A DNA stretch of 10,166 bases from Phycisphaeraceae bacterium (GTDB lineage Bacteria; Planctomycetota; Phycisphaerae; Phycisphaerales; Phycisphaeraceae). Below, in pieces: positions 7,508-10,166 of the stretch. The stretch spans positions 1 to 10,166 of the forward strand of contig JADZET010000298.1 in NCBI GenBank assembly GCA_020850375.1, read 5' to 3'. The first letter of the stretch is position 1. Each line of letters starts with the position of its first letter. A program made the position numbers and the translations under genes. The notes beneath the pieces were generated by a model, which saw only the letters and a program-made list of their open reading frames with translations, was not told the DNA's origin and made no database searches.

Positions 7508-8093
7508 AAACCACTGAATTGACCTTATAGCCTGCGCTCGTGCCTGATTCTTTGTGGAAGGTCTGGATCATTTCGGTCATGTTCTTCTTCGATTCATGGT
7601 CGAAGTTTTCGTCAGGCACTAAGCCAAGAAAACAAGCCATGACATCACAAATCTTCCCCGCTGATTCGGTCACGTCCCACGCGGAAACGTCTTTGCTGCC
7701 TGGTTGGTTAAGTCCCCGGCGATTGGTCAAAATGTGCGCGACGTGCTTATCAGCTTGGCTCTTAGCCTTAATGATGATTTCTGTAGGCTCTGGGCAACGC
7801 TCTTCCCAGCTGACAACATAATCGATAGCTACAACATCATTGCCCCGTAGCCGCGCAAATTTCTCGCAGGTTTTCCCCGCTTTGATCTTACCCTTGTGTG
7901 CATAGAAAAAGACAATCAACGCCCTGCAGTGTATGGCAAACGATTCAACCGCGACGTTGCGCAACTCCCCATTGGAACTTGATGCAATCCTCGCCGCAGA
8001 GAGGAGCATTTTTAGCTCGTACCGAATCGTCTTGGCGTCGCTCTTAAGCTCTGCTGGCGTACGAGATGGGCGGGATGGGCGAGGCTTGCTCAT
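7458..8093 (-). CDS. Uncharacterised 211-residue protein, possible HEPN-like helical family
   Basis: I do not recognise a named domain. The ATG at 8093 follows the DUF2283 stop (8097-8099) by three bases, with no Shine-Dalgarno site, so translation is probably coupled. It would be third in an operon. The N-terminus is basic and proline-rich (SKPRPSRPSRTP). The middle is helical, with ESFAIHCRALIVFFY at 50-64 (H55, R57) and ADKHVAHILTNRR at 114-125. From memory, this pattern (ESF-x-x-H-x-R-x-L-x-x-FF, then an AIDYV-type segment and HLTxxR) recalls a widespread family of about 200-residue uncharacterised proteins that look HEPN-like. That link is tentative. GC content is far lower than in the neighbours: 26 of 60 bases at 7861-7920 against 44 of 60 at 5101-5160, pointing to horizontal acquisition. 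It overlaps the rsmG 3' end by 50 bases. An abortive-infection or toxin role is possible but unproven. Confidence 0.72.
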   Translation of the reverse strand: MSKPRPSRPSRTPAELKSDAKTIRYELKMLLSAARIASSSNGELRNVAVESFAIHCRALIVFFYAHKGKIKAGKTCEKFARLRGNDVVAIDYVVSWEERCPEPTEIIIKAKSQADKHVAHILTNRRGLNQPGSKDVSAWDVTESAGKICDVMACFLGLVPDENFDHESKKNMTEMIQTFHKESGTSAGYKVNSVVSTTVSASAYPGFVDKI

Positions 8094-8096
8094 CGG

Positions 8097-8297
8097 TCAC
8101 GCCGCCACAACCTGTTCATAGGAGAACTGCGGAATTCCCGCCCGCTCGGATGCGTGTTCCACGGTGATCGCGCAGATGTTGCCCTGAGCGTCCACGTCCA
8201 GAAGCGTGTTCTCGTCGAGGTCGCGCGTCTCAGCCACTTGGCCCTCGCGGAATTCGATCAGCAGCGTGTCGGTGTCGGCAAAGTAACGAATCTTCAT
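8097..8297 (-). CDS. DUF2283 domain protein, putative antitoxin-like partner
   Basis: This 66-residue protein starts MKIRYFADTDTLLIEF and continues with EGQVAETRDLDENTLLDVDAQGNICAITVEHAS. That is the DUF2283 pattern: a strand with paired Asp residues, an acidic middle, then a G-x-I-x-x-I-x-V-E-x-A-S strand. The domain fills the protein, as usual for this family. Its ATG overlaps the TGA of the upstream gene in ATGA (8294-8297), so the two are translationally coupled. DUF2283 genes are very often found directly beside a small DUF4258-like gene, and the pair is commonly considered a possible toxin-antitoxin system. The biochemical function is not established. Three bases separate its stop from the 211-residue ORF. 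Confidence 0.85.
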   Translation of the reverse strand: MKIRYFADTDTLLIEFREGQVAETRDLDENTLLDVDAQGNICAITVEHASERAGIPQFSYEQVVAA

Positions 8298-8530
8298 GGC
8301 GTGAATCCCCGATCAAAGAAGGCGTTGTGCACCGTCTGCCCGTCGGGCAACAGGACCACGCGAAGGTATCGGCCATCCATTTCGTCCACGCGCGTCCATC
8401 GACGGATGCGGCCGTCGGCTTGAATCTCCTGGTGGATGGGTCTGAGCATCGCCATCTCGATCCATTCGTCCTTAATCATAGCCCTGTCAGGCCGTGACCG
8501 CATGACCTGGAAATAACGCGTTGTTTTCAC
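8294..8530 (-). CDS. Small DUF4258-like protein, putative toxin-like partner
   Basis: This 78-residue protein starts at GTG 8530. The sequence is basic and compact: RYFQVMRSRPDRAMIKDEWIE, then DGRIRRWTRVDEMDGRYLRVVLLPDGQTVHNAFFDRGF. The ending (LRVV-x-L-x-DG-x-TVHNAFFDR-x-F) matches small proteins I know to sit next to DUF2283 genes, usually called hypothetical or DUF4258-like. By analogy with that family it may be an RNA-targeting toxin, but no catalytic residue can be assigned. It is the first gene of the operon and overlaps the DUF2283 start by four bases. The predicted promoter would start transcription at the GTG itself, so no leader or ribosome site is present. Internal ATGs at codons 10 and 18 are less likely, since they would remove the conserved RYFQ start. 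Confidence 0.78.
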   Translation of the reverse strand: MKTTRYFQVMRSRPDRAMIKDEWIEMAMLRPIHQEIQADGRIRRWTRVDEMDGRYLRVVLLPDGQTVHNAFFDRGFTP

Positions 8531-8536
8531 GGGATT

Positions 8537-8564
8537 AACCTAGCACAAGCTGTGACAGCGTCAA
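8537..8564 (-). promoter_or_regulatory. Promoter with palindromic spacer for the three-gene accessory operon
   Basis: On the minus strand a TTGACG -35 (8564-8559) is followed by a 16-base spacer and TAGGTT (8542-8537), preceded by TGC as in an extended -10. Six bases separate the -10 from the GTG at 8530, so the transcript should begin at or within a base or two of the first codon. The spacer holds an 11-base palindrome (8549-8559, arms GCTGT/ACAGC around one base). It also holds an overlapping CACA/TGTG dyad (8544-8547 and 8551-8554). This is a natural place for an autorepressor to bind. No regulator binding is demonstrated. Confidence 0.55.
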
Positions 8565-8588
8565 GCGAATTGACATGGTGTCTGCCGG

Positions 8589-9374
8589 TCACCGCCTCTT
8601 CGGCCTCGACTGCCGCGCCACGATCCGATGCGCCAGCCCCGGGCTGATCGCACTGATCCAGTCCATCACCCGGTAATACCGCGGCACACAGACCTCCAGC
8701 CGCGGCCGGTCGAGCAGGCGCTCGATCCGTCCGGCCACCGCGTCGGCGGTGATGCCGTGCCGAGTCACCTGCCTGAACAAGGCACGCATCCCCGGCTTCT
8801 CAAAGAACTCCGTCCGCACGATCCCAGGGTTGACGTAGCTGATATGCACGCCGCTCTCGGCAGGGGGGTGCTCCGCCGCGAGGCTCTGCGTCATCGCCAC
8901 CAGCGCCGCCTTCGCCGCCGTGTAGGGCGCGTGCCCCCACGGCGCCATCTTGACCGAGATCGACCCGACGTTGATCACGTGCCCACGCCCACGGTCGAGC
9001 ATCCCCGGCAGCACCGCCCGGATCAGCGCCGCCGCCGCGTGATAGTGCACCTGCATCAGCGCCCGTTCCTCGTCCGGCCGGACCTCGAGCATCGGCGAGT
9101 AGATCCCGTGCCCCGCGTTATTGACCAGCACCTCGATCAGCCCGGGCAATCTCGCCAGCTCCCCCGCGACGCTGCCCACGTTCTCCCGATCGCTCAGGTC
9201 CGCCTCCATGATCGTGCAGCCGGCGGTCGCTCCCTCGCCGTCGGCGATCTGACCGGCTAGTTCCTCCAGCATCGCCCGCCGCCGGGCCACCAGCACCAGG
9301 TGATACCCCCGCCTGCCCAGCCGCAGCGCCGTCGCCCGCCCGATCCCGCTCGACGCCCCCGTCACCACGGCCAC
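8589..9374 (-). CDS. Short-chain dehydrogenase/reductase (SDR) family oxidoreductase
   Basis: This NAD(P)-dependent Rossmann-fold oxidoreductase has 261 residues from the GTG at 9374. Motifs in order (numbered from that start) are VTGASSGIG (about 4-12) for the cofactor, EADLSD with an Asp in the adenine-binding region, NNAG (about 84-87), GSIS with the catalytic Ser, and YTAAK with the catalytic Tyr and Lys. The segment YVNPGIVRTEFF follows. ARRR after beta2 suggests NADP(H) preference. The start at 9374 is preferred because GAGGAG (9389-9384) lies nine bases upstream and the protein then begins at the first Rossmann strand. Longer in-frame starts at 9449 and 9476 would add poorly conserved residues. 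It reads away from the neighbouring hydrolase gene and toward the accessory operon, 58 bases beyond its stop. The substrate cannot be inferred. Confidence 0.88.
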   Translation of the reverse strand: MAVVTGASSGIGRATALRLGRRGYHLVLVARRRAMLEELAGQIADGEGATAGCTIMEADLSDRENVGSVAGELARLPGLIEVLVNNAGHGIYSPMLEVRPDEERALMQVHYHAAAALIRAVLPGMLDRGRGHVINVGSISVKMAPWGHAPYTAAKAALVAMTQSLAAEHPPAESGVHISYVNPGIVRTEFFEKPGMRALFRQVTRHGITADAVAGRIERLLDRPRLEVCVPRYYRVMDWISAISPGLAHRIVARQSRPKRR

Positions 9375-9383
9375 GCCGCGGGA

Positions 9384-9389
9384 CTCCTC
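9384..9389 (-). promoter_or_regulatory. Ribosome binding site deciding the SDR start
   Basis: GAGGAG on the minus strand lies nine bases upstream of the GTG at 9374. No comparable site precedes the upstream ATGs at 9449 and 9476, so it supports the 261-residue form. Confidence 0.6.
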
Positions 9390-9397
9390 AAATACTC

Positions 9398-9419
9398 GAT
9401 CGTTCAAGGAGGAATGATC
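9398..9419. repeat. Imperfect inverted repeat in the SDR/hydrolase divergent region
   Basis: The arms GATCGTTC (9398-9405) and GAATGATC (9412-9419) are complementary except at one position and enclose six bases. The dyad lies upstream of the SDR GTG, in its probable untranslated leader, and could be an operator or an RNA hairpin. The loop contains part of an AAGGAGG sequence on the plus strand (9406-9412). Confidence 0.45.
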
Positions 9420-9444
9420 TAAATGGGTCACGCCTCGAAACGTT

Positions 9445-9475
9445 ATCATATTTGCCCCCACGCGGGGCAGGTCCA
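9445..9475 (-). promoter_or_regulatory. Possible promoter for the SDR gene with adjoining dyad
   Basis: A TATGAT -10-like hexamer on the minus strand (9450-9445) is preceded, after 19 bases, by TGGACC (9475-9470), four of six matches to the -35 consensus. Between them is a perfect six-base inverted repeat, TGCCCC/GGGGCA (9453-9458 and 9464-9469). The long spacer makes the promoter call weak. A bound protein at the dyad could compensate or repress. Confidence 0.3.
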
Positions 9476-9512
9476 CTCACGCCGCCACACAAGACCTGCC
9501 GGAGTCTCGGGC

Positions 9513-10166
9513 ATGAAACCCGATCGATTGCACGTCCAGACCTTCACCCTCGGCGCCTGGCAGACCAACTGCTACGTCGTCCACACCCCCGCAAGCCCCG
9601 CCCCCACAGCCCCCGGAAGCAGTGGGGGGGGTATGACCCCACCCGCTTCGTGCTGGATCGTCGACGCCGGCAGCGCACCGCAGCCCATCATCGATTACGT
9701 TCGCCGGCATCACCTCCACCCCGCCGCCGTCCTGCTCACCCACGCCCACCTCGACCACATCATGGGCCTGGCTGACCTCCGCCGCGCCTGGCCCGACGTG
9801 CCCATCCTCGTCCACCCCCTCGAACGCGAGTTCCTGGCCGACCCCACGCTCAACCTCTCGGCCTGGATGGGCATGCCCGTCATCGCACCCTCTGCGACGG
9901 GCTCACTCGAGCACGGCCAAGTCCTCGCCCTCCCCGGCGTCGACCTCGCCCTGCACGTCCGCCACACCCCCGGCCACAGCCCCGGCGGCGTCTCGTTTGT
10001 TCAGCCCGAGTCAGGCTTCGTCCTAGCCGGCGACTCCCTCTTCGCCGACTCGATCGGCCGCACTGATTTCCCCACCTCCGACCACCAAACCCTGCTCGCC
10101 TCCATCCAGCGGCAGCTCTACACCCTCCCCGACGCCACCGTCGTCCTGCCCGGCCACGGCCCGGCC
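9513..10166 (+). CDS. MBL-fold metal hydrolase, glyoxalase II/YcbL-like (3' end outside window)
   Basis: The first 218 codons of a gene running off the window are seen, starting at ATG 9513 after GGAG (9501-9504, eight bases). Metal ligands of the metallo-beta-lactamase fold are present: THAHLDH (76-82, giving H77, H79, D81, H82), H151 in HVRHTPGHSPGG, D174 in LAGDSLFADSIGRTDFP, and H215 in LPGHGP. The GRTDFP signature points to the glyoxalase II-like YcbL/GloC group, which hydrolyses thioesters such as S-lactoylglutathione. Persulfide or other thiol-linked substrates are alternatives. Between strand TNCYVV (18-23) and CWIVDAG (47-53) is an extra Pro/Gly/Ser-rich stretch (about 25-46) including GSSGGGMTPP, encoded by C- and G-tracts. 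An in-frame ATG at 9423 behind AAGGAGG could add 30 residues, with no family support. The gene is divergent from the SDR. Confidence 0.88.
   Translation, partial: MKPDRLHVQTFTLGAWQTNCYVVHTPASPAPTAPGSSGGGMTPPASCWIVDAGSAPQPIIDYVRRHHLHPAAVLLTHAHLDHIMGLADLRRAWPDVPILVHPLEREFLADPTLNLSAWMGMPVIAPSATGSLEHGQVLALPGVDLALHVRHTPGHSPGGVSFVQPESGFVLAGDSLFADSIGRTDFPTSDHQTLLASIQRQLYTLPDATVVLPGHGPA
9601..9642. repeat. G/C-tract cluster with alternative inverted repeats inside the hydrolase gene
   Basis: A run of eight G (9624-9631) forms part of GTGGGGG (9622-9628). This can pair with CCCCCAC upstream (9601-9607, 14-base loop), or its first six bases can pair with CCCCAC downstream (9637-9642, nine-base loop). 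The two hairpins exclude each other. The tract encodes the Pro/Gly-rich insertion of the metal hydrolase, and the reading frame stays open through it. Confidence 0.7.

Noticed and set aside
7516..8574. Eight-base direct repeat GAATTGAC (7516-7523 and 8567-8574) as target-site duplication
   Set aside because: Eight-base repeats over a kilobase are expected by chance, and the left copy lies inside the accessory gene rather than at its border.

Overview
This is a GC-rich bacterial window with strong C/G-ending codon bias and frequent GTG starts. Five of the ten recognised genes appear to begin with GTG. My best guess for the source is a planctomycete-like lineage (Phycisphaerae or a relative) that makes peptidoglycan. 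I infer this from the large secreted beta-helix enzyme, the EF-hand-like insertion in PBP2, the composition and the gene mix. No single marker proves it.

Layout. Positions 1-389 hold the 3' end of a GNAT acetyltransferase gene. It converges, across a strong hairpin, on a minus-strand gene (453-2597) for a secreted right-handed beta-helix protein resembling GH141-type glycosidases. Divergent from that gene, a near-consensus sigma70 promoter (2626-2653) drives atpC, the F1 ATP synthase epsilon subunit, which stands apart from any other atp gene. After a 134-base gap comes a compact cell-wall and ribosome block: mrdA (PBP2 transpeptidase), rodA (SEDS glycosyltransferase, 4-base overlap with mrdA) and rsmG (16S rRNA G527 N7-methyltransferase, 15 bases after rodA). 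PBP2 and RodA together form the elongation peptidoglycan synthase. mreB, mreC and mreD are not in the window.

From about 7440 the base composition falls sharply and a probable accessory insert begins. On the minus strand it carries a tightly coupled three-gene operon: a 78-residue protein of the DUF4258-like toxin type, a DUF2283 protein (the usual partner of such proteins), and a 211-residue protein of an uncharacterised family. Its promoter overlaps a palindrome and places the predicted transcript start on the first codon, so the mRNA may be leaderless. The insert abuts the rsmG 3' end, and the last codons of rsmG look replaced.

The right end holds a divergent pair: a short-chain dehydrogenase (minus) and a metallo-beta-lactamase-fold hydrolase of the glyoxalase II/YcbL type (plus, cut by the window end). 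The hydrolase carries a proline/glycine-rich insertion encoded by G- and C-tracts that can form alternative hairpins.

The most interesting points are the three-gene accessory operon with its palindromic leaderless promoter, the EF-hand-like calcium-binding loop directly after the KSGT motif of PBP2, the orphan atpC, and the switch-like G/C-tract insertion in the hydrolase. No tRNA, rRNA, CRISPR array or recognisable transposase was seen, and no stretch longer than 300 bases lacks a gene.
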